Shown here in pieces: positions 1 through 7,227 of a stretch of 12,517 bases of DNA. The position numbers were made by a program, and so were the translations under genes. Location: the NCBI RefSeq assembly GCF_001557115.1, contig NZ_LSKQ01000318.1, forward strand, positions 1 through 12,517. Reading direction: 5' to 3'. Position 1 is the first letter of the stretch. The number at the start of each line of letters is the position of its first letter. Under the pieces are notes generated by a model, which made no database searches, was not told the DNA's origin, and worked only from the letters and a program-made list of their open reading frames with translations. Origin of the DNA: Erythrobacter sp. CCH5-A1. Its GTDB lineage: Bacteria; Pseudomonadota; Alphaproteobacteria; Sphingomonadales; Sphingomonadaceae.

Positions 1-62
1 AGCTGACCTCGGAACGAATGAAGCCAATCCTTGAGCATTGCGTGTGGGGGCCCCCCAACCCG

Positions 63-389
63 TCAACAGAAGGAACCGGTCAATGCGATCTTGACAAGGC
101 CCGGATCATACAAATCGATCTTCATCAACACTTTGATGCCATCGACTTCGAAGCTTGCAAAGTCCCGTTCGGGTGAATCTGCTTGGAAAGTGCAGTGCCG
201 CATGGCTCCGATCAGTCGCGCCTGTGCGAAGATGGCGTCGGCCGGTTTGTCGCCGGCGAGCTCCGCATGGAGGCCGGATGTGACCACGATCCTTGATGAA
301 CGGTCGAGACCGTGTCGCGCCCGGTCGTTGAGCCGCGCGATCCGTTCGGTGCGATCGGCAGGCGTAGTATCCAAGATATCAGTCTTCAT
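63..389 (-). CDS. Short DUF3768-like protein
   Basis: 108-aa protein of unknown function that I recognise as DUF3768-like. An N-terminal ERIARLNDRAR segment is followed by an aromatic/acidic stretch (F-x-x-DSPERDF-x-SFEVDG) and then MKIDLYD, which matches the family's usual DFG-x-(F/L)E-x-x-G ... (W)KIDYYD core. Family members normally continue about 20-25 residues past KIDYYD; this one ends after only about a dozen (KIALTGSFC), so it may be C-terminally truncated or frameshifted. I chose ATG 389 because GGGAGG (minus strand, 401-396) lies 6 nt upstream; the other ATG, at 395, directly abuts that SD. The start overlaps the end of the upstream PP-loop gene by 11 nt, so translational coupling is likely. 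It is the last gene of the array. Family assignment is from memory of the motif; function unknown. Confidence 0.72.
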   Translation of the reverse strand: MKTDILDTTPADRTERIARLNDRARHGLDRSSRIVVTSGLHAELAGDKPADAIFAQARLIGAMRHCTFQADSPERDFASFEVDGIKVLMKIDLYDPGLVKIALTGSFC

Positions 390-1287
390 TTGCATCCTCC
401 CTTGCGTGAAAGCGATCGAGCCATTCGCCCATGGCCGGGCGTTCTTTCTCTGGTTGCTCCGCTGCCCTTTCCTGAAAGCGGACAAGGTCCGCCGGTGCGG
501 CGTCGATGATCCTGTCGATCTCGGCCTCCCTGAGGAGGCCTTCGGCCCGGATGAAATCGGTCATCCGACCCGGTTTCGTTTTGGTCGACTTGCGCCAGAG
601 GCCTTCGACAGTTCTTAGCCGCGGCGCTGCGCGAGCTTCGATCAGCACGATGGTGCGCAGCCATCGCTCTGGAAGAGCACGAACCTCATCGGGCTTCATT
701 GCCGTGCAGAACACGCACGAAGATTTCGGCGGCACTGGCAGGCCGGCGCGCTCGATCCTTGCGGCACAGGCCTCGCGGTCCCATCCCCAATCGCGCAGCG
801 GATAGCGGTTGTCGAACAGTGGGTCTTCAATTGTTCGAGCATGTGCATATCGCTGCCCGTCCCGCGCCCCTTCGTCATAGCCGATGTAGCGTGTGACCTT
901 GAGCCCGGCGGCCCATGCGATGCGCGCCGGCTCCCATGTCTTCACGAATGCCTCTTGTGGGGCCGCCTTGTATTTGAGGCTGCAACTTGATCGCCCGAAA
1001 GCGATCGAGGGCAGACAGCCGTTCGTCAGCAGGGATTCCGTGAGATCGCGGTAGGGTGGCCAGTTCTTGAAGCGCTTGGCCTCGTAGCGGACAACCTCGT
1101 AGCGAATGCTCCGCTCGGCCATCCACCGTCGCATCATGTCCTGATAGGCGTAGGTCTCGGGTTTCTCGGCGCCTGTGTCGGCAGTCAGCACCAGATCGGG
1201 TGTCTCACCTCTTTCATGAAGTTCGATGAGAAGCGCGGTGCTGTCGACGCCCATGCCGTAGCACAGCACTCTGGGCGCGGCGGTCAC
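379..1287 (-). CDS. PP-loop phosphoadenosine phosphosulfate reductase-family protein (second copy)
   Basis: 302-aa ATP-pyrophosphatase (PP-loop) protein of the PAPS reductase/DndC superfamily. A modified PP-loop GMGVDS lies at residues 11-16 (classical SGGxDS), followed by LTADTGAEKPETY at about 34-46, which matches the DTG segment of PAPS reductases. Cysteines C102 (in GRSSCSLKYK), C191 and C194 (SSCVFC) form a C...CxxC pattern able to bind zinc or an Fe-S cluster. Members activate a substrate with ATP for sulfur transfer or reduction; the actual substrate cannot be read here. The GTG start at 1287 overlaps the TGA of the GHKL gene in a 4-nt GTGA. AGGAG lies almost against this GTG, so the start is slightly uncertain. 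It is not a recent duplicate of the PP-loop protein at 5445-6542: motif order is shared but the sequences differ widely. Unlikely to be an assimilatory CysH, as no cys genes are nearby. Confidence 0.85.
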   Translation of the reverse strand: MTAAPRVLCYGMGVDSTALLIELHERGETPDLVLTADTGAEKPETYAYQDMMRRWMAERSIRYEVVRYEAKRFKNWPPYRDLTESLLTNGCLPSIAFGRSSCSLKYKAAPQEAFVKTWEPARIAWAAGLKVTRYIGYDEGARDGQRYAHARTIEDPLFDNRYPLRDWGWDREACAARIERAGLPVPPKSSCVFCTAMKPDEVRALPERWLRTIVLIEARAAPRLRTVEGLWRKSTKTKPGRMTDFIRAEGLLREAEIDRIIDAAPADLVRFQERAAEQPEKERPAMGEWLDRFHAREDANED

Positions 1288-2957
1288 TCCTGCTGCCCTG
1301 CGGGCGACAACGTCACCGCGATCGCGCGTGCTGGATCGACGGTGATCGTGACGTTGCGATCCTTGGGCAGCACCCAGAGGATCCCTGCGATCGTGTCGCG
1401 GACGCGTGATGCGATGGCCTCGTCCGCCCCCAGAAGCACGTCAGCTGCGAGCTCGCGGGCGTCGCGCATGAAGTGCTCGTGCTGGGTTTCCCAGGAATCG
1501 GCGTCGCTGTCATCGCTCGCACAGAAGCAGACGTCCTCGATGAGGTCGGCGAGGACCTCGGGTGTCAGCGTGTCGTTGGGAACCAAGGCGATGCGGATCT
1601 GGTCGACCCCGCTGTACCAGCCATCCTCGTTGACGCTGAAAGCCACGTCGGCCTCGCAGGTGTACTCCTTCTCGCACTGGGTCGGCTGATGGTAGATGCA
1701 GTAGCGCAGCTCGATCCGGTCCGCTTCGATGTGGTCGCCAAGCGAGGGAAAGCTGCCGTTTTCCGCGACGATGTGCCGCGCTTCGCCCTTGTCGATGTAG
1801 AAGCGGACGTTCCCGAGCCGGTGGAGGCGGTCGTACCAGGCATATCCGGCATATTCGTCGTGGCTTTCCACGAGGGCGTGCCGGCACATGTTGTGGCGCA
1901 GCGCGCGCCCGACCGCTTGTCCGATGTCGGGTTCAAAGTCGTCGACACGGATTGCGTGGCCGTCGCAGGTTTTTTCCTTGTAGTCGACCTTGAGCTGGTC
2001 CTGTTCGGCGACTCGCGGATGCCACACGGGAAGAACCGCTTCGGCTTCTCCCATTTCGACCCCAAGGTCGCGCGCCTCCTTCCAGTCGTCGAAACTCAGC
2101 CGGTGCGTTTCCTTCGCTGCGATTGCCTCGAAGATCGTCCGCCGTGCGGCGGCGAGAAGCGCAGTCAGGCCCTCGTTTTCGACGAACTCCTTGCGCGCCG
2201 GGAGGACCAGAGCAAGGTCCGGCGTCGCGCCGATGTCGAGACGCGCGTGATAGTGCTTGCCGCCAAGCGTTTCGGAGACCCCCGCGAGTTTGCGCTTCAG
2301 CAGCAGTCCGTGGAAATTGACCGTCGGGTCGGCATGGTATTGATGGCCCTCGAAAACCCCGATCCAGCTCCCGTTCCAGTGTGCGACGTGTATGGCCTTG
2401 GCGAGGAAGTCCTCCCGCGGAACCTCGCAGCCGTTGGCGATGACCGGGAGCGGGTAGAATTTGCAGACATCCTTGATGATTCGTGCAGCGCATTGTCCTG
2501 TCAGCCCGGGCATGAAAAACCGGATCGTCGTCCCGATTTCGACGTCCACTTCGCGGACCGCGATGTCCTGGTCGCCCGTCCAGCCATCGGCCGGAATGCT
2601 CGCTGTCCAACCTTTGGGTGAGCCAGCGGAGCGTGAGATAATGGCGGTTTCCTTTCCGGCCAGGCTGAACACGCCCATTCCGGCAGGATCCTCGGTTGCC
2701 GCGATCTCGACGCCCCAGCCTGAGTCCCCGAGCGCCAGCATCTGCGCCGGGTCGGCGATGCCACTGCCGTTGTCGCTCACAGTGACGGTGGTGCCTAGCT
2801 CGGTAGTTTCGTGAACAATGCCGATCCACGAAGCATTGGCTCTGCGGCTGTTCTGCAGCAGTTCGTTGAGGATGTCCTCGATGGTGCCGTTGAATAGCCG
2901 CGTCACTTTGGTGATCGTCTGCGGGCTCACAGAAGGACGGATGGTCGTGTGGATCAT
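1284..2957 (-). CDS. GHKL-type ATPase (Hsp90/MutL/histidine-kinase fold)
   Basis: 557-aa ATP-binding protein with a complete N-terminal GHKL (Bergerat) nucleotide site. The N box is NELLQNSRRANA (E32, N36, A40), the G1 box DNGSG is at 62-66, and the G2 box GMGVFSLAG is at 93-101. The remaining ~450 residues contain no histidine-kinase dimerisation domain, receiver, nuclease or DNA-binding motif that I recognise, so it is not a typical two-component kinase; an Hsp90/MutL/MORC-like ATP-dependent clamp is more plausible. A cysteine/acid-rich stretch (VCFCASDDSDADSW) lies near the C-terminus. ATG 2957 is preceded by AAGGAG at 8-nt spacing. The gene starts 19 nt after the HTH-repeat gene and overlaps the next PP-loop gene by 4 nt, placing it firmly in the array. 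Domain call is strong; function unknown. Confidence 0.85.
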   Translation of the reverse strand: MIHTTIRPSVSPQTITKVTRLFNGTIEDILNELLQNSRRANASWIGIVHETTELGTTVTVSDNGSGIADPAQMLALGDSGWGVEIAATEDPAGMGVFSLAGKETAIISRSAGSPKGWTASIPADGWTGDQDIAVREVDVEIGTTIRFFMPGLTGQCAARIIKDVCKFYPLPVIANGCEVPREDFLAKAIHVAHWNGSWIGVFEGHQYHADPTVNFHGLLLKRKLAGVSETLGGKHYHARLDIGATPDLALVLPARKEFVENEGLTALLAAARRTIFEAIAAKETHRLSFDDWKEARDLGVEMGEAEAVLPVWHPRVAEQDQLKVDYKEKTCDGHAIRVDDFEPDIGQAVGRALRHNMCRHALVESHDEYAGYAWYDRLHRLGNVRFYIDKGEARHIVAENGSFPSLGDHIEADRIELRYCIYHQPTQCEKEYTCEADVAFSVNEDGWYSGVDQIRIALVPNDTLTPEVLADLIEDVCFCASDDSDADSWETQHEHFMRDARELAADVLLGADEAIASRVRDTIAGILWVLPKDRNVTITVDPARAIAVTLSPAGQQE

Positions 2958-2976
2958 GGTCAGCGCTCCTTGTCGA

Positions 2977-4248
2977 TCAATCTCGATCGCGCCTTCCCTC
3001 CCCCTCCCCTTTCTCGAGCTTCAGGATGTCTTGCAGAGTCAGTTTGATCTCGCGGACCGGGCGCCTTCCGAACCGGAATTCGTGGTTGGTCGCGAATTTC
3101 GAGACGCTTATCGGGTTTCGGCCGAGTGCTTCGGCAAGGTCGGCGATCGCGATCCCATGGTCATGGGCAATCCGCAGTGCCTTTAGTTCCTCTCTTGACC
3201 ACGGGCGTATGTAGCCGTGGATCAGCCCGAGCACGTTGGCCCGCGTGTACACTGCCGCCTTGGTGCGCCCCATGCGTTTGGCGAGCTCCGCTCCGGACAT
3301 CTTGCCGTAGTGTTCACGAAGATATTGCAGCTCCTCGTCGCTCCAGTCCGGTCCGCCCCTGAACCCGTTGGCCATGGCGTGCGATCCTCGCAGACCGAGA
3401 TGATCGGCGCGCCAGCGGATCGAGCACTGCGATCGTCCCAGGCGAAATCTGAGCGGCGTCAGGCTCGCTCCAGTCTGGTAGGCCTTGCGCAGCAGTTCGT
3501 CCTCTTCAGGCAGCCACGCTTTACCCCACCCTCGCCCGTAGCCGGCCTTGCGCAGGCGTGGCTGGAATCCGGCCTTGCTGCGCAGCGGGAAACCTTCGTG
3601 GGCGAGCTGTTCACGAATGTCCGAATAAGGCCTTCCTGTCTCGGCCAGCTCCAGCGCGCGGGCCAGTTCTTCGTCGCTCCATCCGCGCGGTTTCGCCGGA
3701 TGGCGCAGGCCGATTGTTGAGGCGCGAGACGCGGTTCCTGAAACGGGCTTTCCGATTAGTGCAGCAATCTGGGCTACCGGCAGGCCTTGACGATAGCCTT
3801 CAGCGAGCTGGGCGTCTTCCCATTCGGTCCACTCCGGAGGATTGCCTTCCGTGAGTCCTAGCGCGCCTGCCCGGGCGTAAACAGCGGTGCAGCCACGGCC
3901 GAGATATTGGGCCAGCGTGGCAGTCGGTTCGATCCCGTATCGGCGTCGGAGTTCTGCATCGTCCGTCTCGGTCCAGAGCCTCGTGCTGTTGCGCCTCAGC
4001 CCGAGTGCGCAAATCTTCGACCGCACGCCGTGGACCGGTCGCGCCAGTGTCTCGGCGATCGCTTCAATGCTGGCGTCTGCGGAGAACATTGTCCGCAGCT
4101 CCAGCACTTCGCCAGGGCTCCACGCGGATGCACGGAATGGCATTTCGCCGAGCGGCCTGGTCGCGACAAACACCTGCTGAGGCCCGGCTCGTGCGATGAG
4201 TTCGACCACCGCAAAGTCTGCATCATGCGAGGGCGACAAGATCGACAT
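2977..4248 (-). CDS. Protein of seven tandem Myb/SANT-like HTH repeats
   Basis: 423-aa protein built almost entirely of repeated helix-turn-helix units. Each begins with a conserved tryptophan followed by acidic residues (W-S/T-x-x-E-x-x-x-L) and ends in a recognition-helix-like segment such as LGR-x-x-x-A-V-Y-x-RA-x-x-LGL. The unit tryptophans are at residues 43, 92, 140, 190, 245, 302 and 350, giving spacings of 48-57. Units 2, 3, 5 and 6 are the clearest; units 4 and 7 have drifted. This resembles Myb/SANT-like or GcrA-like DNA-binding domains, so sequence-specific or architectural DNA binding is likely. I prefer ATG 4248 over upstream in-frame starts because those lie deep inside the preceding ATPase gene; even so it overlaps that gene by 26 nt. 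A weak AGAAGA precedes it. The C-terminus is charged (KGEGEGRRDRD), encoded by a G-rich tract. Confidence 0.8.
   Translation of the reverse strand: MSILSPSHDADFAVVELIARAGPQQVFVATRPLGEMPFRASAWSPGEVLELRTMFSADASIEAIAETLARPVHGVRSKICALGLRRNSTRLWTETDDAELRRRYGIEPTATLAQYLGRGCTAVYARAGALGLTEGNPPEWTEWEDAQLAEGYRQGLPVAQIAALIGKPVSGTASRASTIGLRHPAKPRGWSDEELARALELAETGRPYSDIREQLAHEGFPLRSKAGFQPRLRKAGYGRGWGKAWLPEEDELLRKAYQTGASLTPLRFRLGRSQCSIRWRADHLGLRGSHAMANGFRGGPDWSDEELQYLREHYGKMSGAELAKRMGRTKAAVYTRANVLGLIHGYIRPWSREELKALRIAHDHGIAIADLAEALGRNPISVSKFATNHEFRFGRRPVREIKLTLQDILKLEKGEGEGRRDRD
2992..3015 (-). other. G-rich purine tract at the end of the HTH-repeat gene
   Basis: On the minus strand, runs of 4, 5, 3 and 2 G are separated by A or AA. 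They encode the Glu/Gly-rich tail of the HTH-repeat protein and lie 35-58 nt before the GHKL start codon. It resembles the tract at 7203-7227, so the two may be a shared element rather than coincidence. Confidence 0.4.
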
Positions 4249-5422
4249 GGCTGTTCTTCTGGCGCATCCGTGCGCTGAGACGGGCAATGCGGGTCGTATC
4301 GCGGTGCGTTGTTTCGATCGCTCCAAGGGCCGACAAGGTGTCGAGGGCGGCATGGACGCACGCGGCCTCCTGGCCTGTATGTTCGCAGATTTCAGCGCAG
4401 GTCGTGGCATTTGGGGATATGCGCGCCAGTGCCTGAAGGGTCGTCACCGCGAGCGCCGCAGTTGGATCCAGCAAGAAGCTGTCCAGCGCTCTCGTGCCGC
4501 GCAGCATGATGCTTTTGCCCTTCGGCTCTGCCGCGATTGCCTCCATGCATTCGAGATCGAGCAGACGCCGGGCCTCTTCAGCGCTGTGATCCGCGCATCC
4601 TACGAGTTCGGGCGTAGCTCCGACGTGGCGCGTGATGGTCGGATCGATCTTGGCCAGTGTGGCTGTCCCAACCAGGGCAGGCCCGAGCGCGTAGAATTCA
4701 CCGGGTGCGAGAGAGCGCAGCCGCTCGGCCTCGCGTGTGCCGAATCCGAGAAAGTCTGCTGCGCGCTGTACGTCGCGGTCGAACACGTTGAGGCCGACAA
4801 GGAAGTTCAGGAGTTCGCTGGTCACCGATGCGCTCAGCTTGGCGAGGCGCTGAGTGGCAACGATTGTTGCCAGGCCGCGTTTCCTGCCACGGGAGCACAG
4901 GTCTGTCAGCGCCGCAACTCCTGTCCGGCGCGTCTCGGCGTCGCGCGCGCTCCCGGCGACATGGGGCGCGAGCAGATGGCCTTCGTCGATGCACACCAGC
5001 ATGGTGTTGGGCCATACTTCCGCAGGTGCGCTCATGAGTCCTGCAAAGAACGCGGCGGCTTTGACGATCCGTTCTTCCGGATCGAGGTCGGAGAGATCGA
5101 CGTGCAGCGCAATCCGGTGTTCGCGTGCCCTGAGGGCCGCGGAGGTCATGCCCTCGCAGGTCAGCGACGAGCCTTGAATTCGCGCTGCGCCGATGTGGTC
5201 GGCAAGGTTGGCAAACTCGCCTTCGGGATCGACGATCACGGTCGTGATGTATTCGAAGGCCTCCTCGACGATCCGTCGCAGGGTCGCGCTCTTTCCGGCG
5301 CCGCTCGAGCCTTGGATGAGGAGCCTCCCGGCCAGCAGCCGGTCGAGATCGAGTTCGAGCGTGTGCCCGTCATAGCGTCCTATCGGGACGCGGTTGGCGG
5401 AGGTTTGTTCAGTTTGGTCCAT
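4223..5422 (-). CDS. HerA/DUF87-like P-loop ATPase
   Basis: 399-aa ATPase of the HerA/FtsK-like additional-strand group. Walker A GSSGAGKS is at 38-45, a VDPEGEF segment (typical of DUF87/HerA proteins) at 64-70, and Walker B MLVCIDE at 141-147. GRKRG (179-183) may provide an arginine finger, followed by ATQR (189-192), the sensor-like motif of this group. The C-terminal ~110 residues look helical and possibly winged-helix-like. Relatives pump or translocate DNA in conjugation, end resection and defence systems (for example the HerA-like part of DptH in Dnd restriction). ATG 5422 has AAGGAA 8 nt upstream and begins 22 nt after the PP-loop gene. The open frame extends upstream to 5644, but that stretch overlaps the PP-loop gene and is not coding. 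Family confident, role inferred. Confidence 0.85.
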   Translation of the reverse strand: MDQTEQTSANRVPIGRYDGHTLELDLDRLLAGRLLIQGSSGAGKSATLRRIVEEAFEYITTVIVDPEGEFANLADHIGAARIQGSSLTCEGMTSAALRAREHRIALHVDLSDLDPEERIVKAAAFFAGLMSAPAEVWPNTMLVCIDEGHLLAPHVAGSARDAETRRTGVAALTDLCSRGRKRGLATIVATQRLAKLSASVTSELLNFLVGLNVFDRDVQRAADFLGFGTREAERLRSLAPGEFYALGPALVGTATLAKIDPTITRHVGATPELVGCADHSAEEARRLLDLECMEAIAAEPKGKSIMLRGTRALDSFLLDPTAALAVTTLQALARISPNATTCAEICEHTGQEAACVHAALDTLSALGAIETTHRDTTRIARLSARMRQKNSHVDLVALA

Positions 5423-5444
5423 GGCGAATTCCTTCAAGTGACAA

Positions 5445-6542
5445 TCAGGCTGCTTCTTTTCGCGCCGCGTGAAGTTCGGCGAAACGCGTTCGGACAGCGG
5501 TGGCATCGGGCCATCGATTTCGAAGGCTGTGTCTCCTAAGCAGTTCGTTGCGCACCGCTGCGATGTTCTGCGCTTCGGCAAGGCTCGGAATGCGCGGCGG
5601 CCATCCTCGCTTGAAACGCAGGTCCGCCGGAAGGCTTGCTTCAAGCGTTCGACGGTGCGCAGCGAGCTCTCGCGCGCGCCTCGATGAGGCGATTTCCTCG
5701 ACGCTCAGCAGACCCGGTGCGATGTCTGCGAGCCATCGGTTCGGCTGAAAAGCGAAGGCAGAGACGTTTTCGAGCGCCACGATCCGGCGGAAGGTGTCAT
5801 GATTTCCCTGGCAGGCCGCGGATACGGCGAGGTTTCGCAGGCCTGCAAGGACGCAGAAGCTGCAGCTGAGCCGTGTTGCGCCCATCTGATAGGCTTCGTG
5901 CAGCGCGACTCCTTCCGCTTCATGCCACGCGAACACTTGCGCCGCAGTCCAGTCGATGGCCGGGTGCCAGGTGATCATCTGTGTTCCGGCCCGGTTTCCC
6001 TTGGCTGCAAAGCGGGTATCGGCTTTGCTGATCGGCTCGACGCTGCGAGCGCGGCTTTCTTCTTTTCGGATGCCGACGACCGAGATGATCGTTTGGCCTG
6101 CGAACGCTCGCCGAAGATGGCTTCCGATTGGTGCCACCTTGGTTTCGCTCGTGCAGTAGCGCAGCTTGGCCGAGGACCATGGGCTGACCAGCTGGTAGGT
6201 GGCGAGGTTCTCATAGCGCTCGAGCGAGCTTTTCCAGCGCTGTTCCCATCGGCTGATGAGCCCGCCGGCCTTTCGCCGCACGACTGTCAGCGGCACGCCG
6301 AGGTGCTCGGCAGTTTGTTCGACCACCTGCGCTGTCGATCGCCACTCGATCATGCCGAGATCGGCGTGTATCGCCGAACGCATCTCGCGTGGGTGCCCGA
6401 CCATGTCGAGCCACCGTGATGCGGCGAAGGCAGCGGCTGCTGAATCCTTCCCGCCCGAGAGGCTGAACACGACGCGCGCGCCCTCGGCGATCGCGGTGCG
6501 CACGCGTGCATCGACGGCTGTCGCTGGCGCTGCCGGGCTCAT
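5445..6542 (-). CDS. PP-loop PAPS reductase/DndC-like protein (first copy)
   Basis: 365-aa PP-loop ATP pyrophosphatase. The canonical loop SGGKDS is at 29-34, the LRYCTSETK motif around C130, GIRKEES at 157-163 and CSFC at 227-230; a fourth cysteine is at 244. The arrangement PP-loop, R-x-C-T-x-x-x-K, G-x-R-x-x-ES, CxxC is that of PAPS reductases and of DndC, the DNA phosphorothioation enzyme whose cysteines hold a 4Fe-4S cluster, so an Fe-S or zinc site is plausible. The C-terminal ~100 residues are basic and unlike CysH. ATG 6542 overlaps the TGA of the DUF7007-like gene in a 4-nt ATGA and has AGAGGA upstream. No dndB, dndD or dndE homologue is visible in the window, so I call it DndC-like by motif only, not DndC. 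Confidence 0.87.
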   Translation of the reverse strand: MSPAAPATAVDARVRTAIAEGARVVFSLSGGKDSAAAAFAASRWLDMVGHPREMRSAIHADLGMIEWRSTAQVVEQTAEHLGVPLTVVRRKAGGLISRWEQRWKSSLERYENLATYQLVSPWSSAKLRYCTSETKVAPIGSHLRRAFAGQTIISVVGIRKEESRARSVEPISKADTRFAAKGNRAGTQMITWHPAIDWTAAQVFAWHEAEGVALHEAYQMGATRLSCSFCVLAGLRNLAVSAACQGNHDTFRRIVALENVSAFAFQPNRWLADIAPGLLSVEEIASSRRARELAAHRRTLEASLPADLRFKRGWPPRIPSLAEAQNIAAVRNELLRRHSLRNRWPDATAVRTRFAELHAARKEAA

Positions 6543-7174
6543 GCGATCCTCTTGGGGCGCAGGCTTTCGGGCGTGGGGATAATCTCGTGCGCAATGTCGC
6601 GCAGCACTGTCACATCTTGGCGCTGCGCGTAGGCGATCTTGTCGACCAGAGCGCAGACTTCTTCGTCGTCATACCGGGCCCGGCCGAGGTGATCGACGTT
6701 CGCGACCTTGCGCGCGATGACGCCGGTCTTGCCCTCCGGGACCCAGTCGGCCCAGTCGCCCCAAGCTGCGGTGACGCAGAACTCGCCGATGGCATCCAGA
6801 TAGGCTCTGCGGATCCGCAGGACAGGAGAATCGTTCGTCGGGACCTTTTCACCGGTGTGCGCGGCGTAGCGGTCGGGATGCCAGCACCGCGCAGTGTCCC
6901 TTGCCAGCTGCAGAAAAGATGCACTGAAGGTTTTCGCAGTGGCAAGTTCGCTTTCGAAGGCCAATACAGGGAGCGACCAGTCGCAGTCTTCCTCGTAGTA
7001 GCCGCTTTCGATCTTTAGTGCCTCCGGCATCGCTGCCTGACGCTGATCCGACAGCATGATGCCGCCGTGGCTCGCCGTCATGACGGACCAGATGCCGGGG
7101 GCGATCTGGTCGGCCTGCTGGATGTCGCCCCACAGCGATGTCAGGGGCCTCGGGCTGTTCGGGAAATGGGTCAT
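6539..7174 (-). CDS. DUF7007-like protein
   Basis: 211-aa soluble protein of unknown biochemical function. It contains the block SLWGDIQQADQIAPGIW, then TASHGGIMLS, a central YYEEDCDWSLPVLAF and HPDRYAAHTGEKV, which I recognise as the signature of the DUF7007 family from alphaproteobacterial plasmids and islands. No catalytic motif stands out apart from conserved His, Glu and Asp residues. The start ATG 7174 has a strong GGAGGAG about 7 nt upstream. It follows the DUF1173 gene after 51 nt, a gap that holds a G-rich tract, and its stop overlaps the start of the PP-loop gene by 4 nt. Family name is from motif recall; function unknown. Confidence 0.78.
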   Translation of the reverse strand: MTHFPNSPRPLTSLWGDIQQADQIAPGIWSVMTASHGGIMLSDQRQAAMPEALKIESGYYEEDCDWSLPVLAFESELATAKTFSASFLQLARDTARCWHPDRYAAHTGEKVPTNDSPVLRIRRAYLDAIGEFCVTAAWGDWADWVPEGKTGVIARKVANVDHLGRARYDDEEVCALVDKIAYAQRQDVTVLRDIAHEIIPTPESLRPKRIA

Positions 7175-7202
7175 GTGCGAACTCCTCCAATGCGATGGTT
7201 CG

Positions 7203-7227
7203 CTCCCCCCCCTTCCCCCTTCCCTTT
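7203..7227 (-). other. G-rich tract between the DUF1173 and DUF7007-like genes
   Basis: On the coding (minus) strand this reads as runs of 3, 5 and 8 G separated by AA, including an uninterrupted G8. It begins at the DUF1173 stop codon and lies about 28 nt before the next start. It could form a G-quadruplex in mRNA or be prone to slippage. A very similar purine tract ends the HTH-repeat gene at 2992-3015. Confidence 0.5.

Noticed and set aside
46..56. GGGGGCCCCCC as a transcription terminator for the array
   Set aside because: No loop between the arms and no following T-run on the minus strand.
1473..2621. 382-aa plus-strand open frame
   Set aside because: Antisense to the GHKL ATPase, which has clear motifs in its own frame; a high-GC shadow frame.
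2850..2864. A second GTTC-N7-GTTC (LexA-like) match
   Set aside because: It lies inside the GHKL gene and is explained by the codons for its conserved N box (NELLQNS); chance matches are expected at this density and no promoter is nearby.
4196..5539. 447-aa plus-strand open frame
   Set aside because: Antisense to the HerA-like ATPase gene and the adjoining genes; no domains and no fitting SD.
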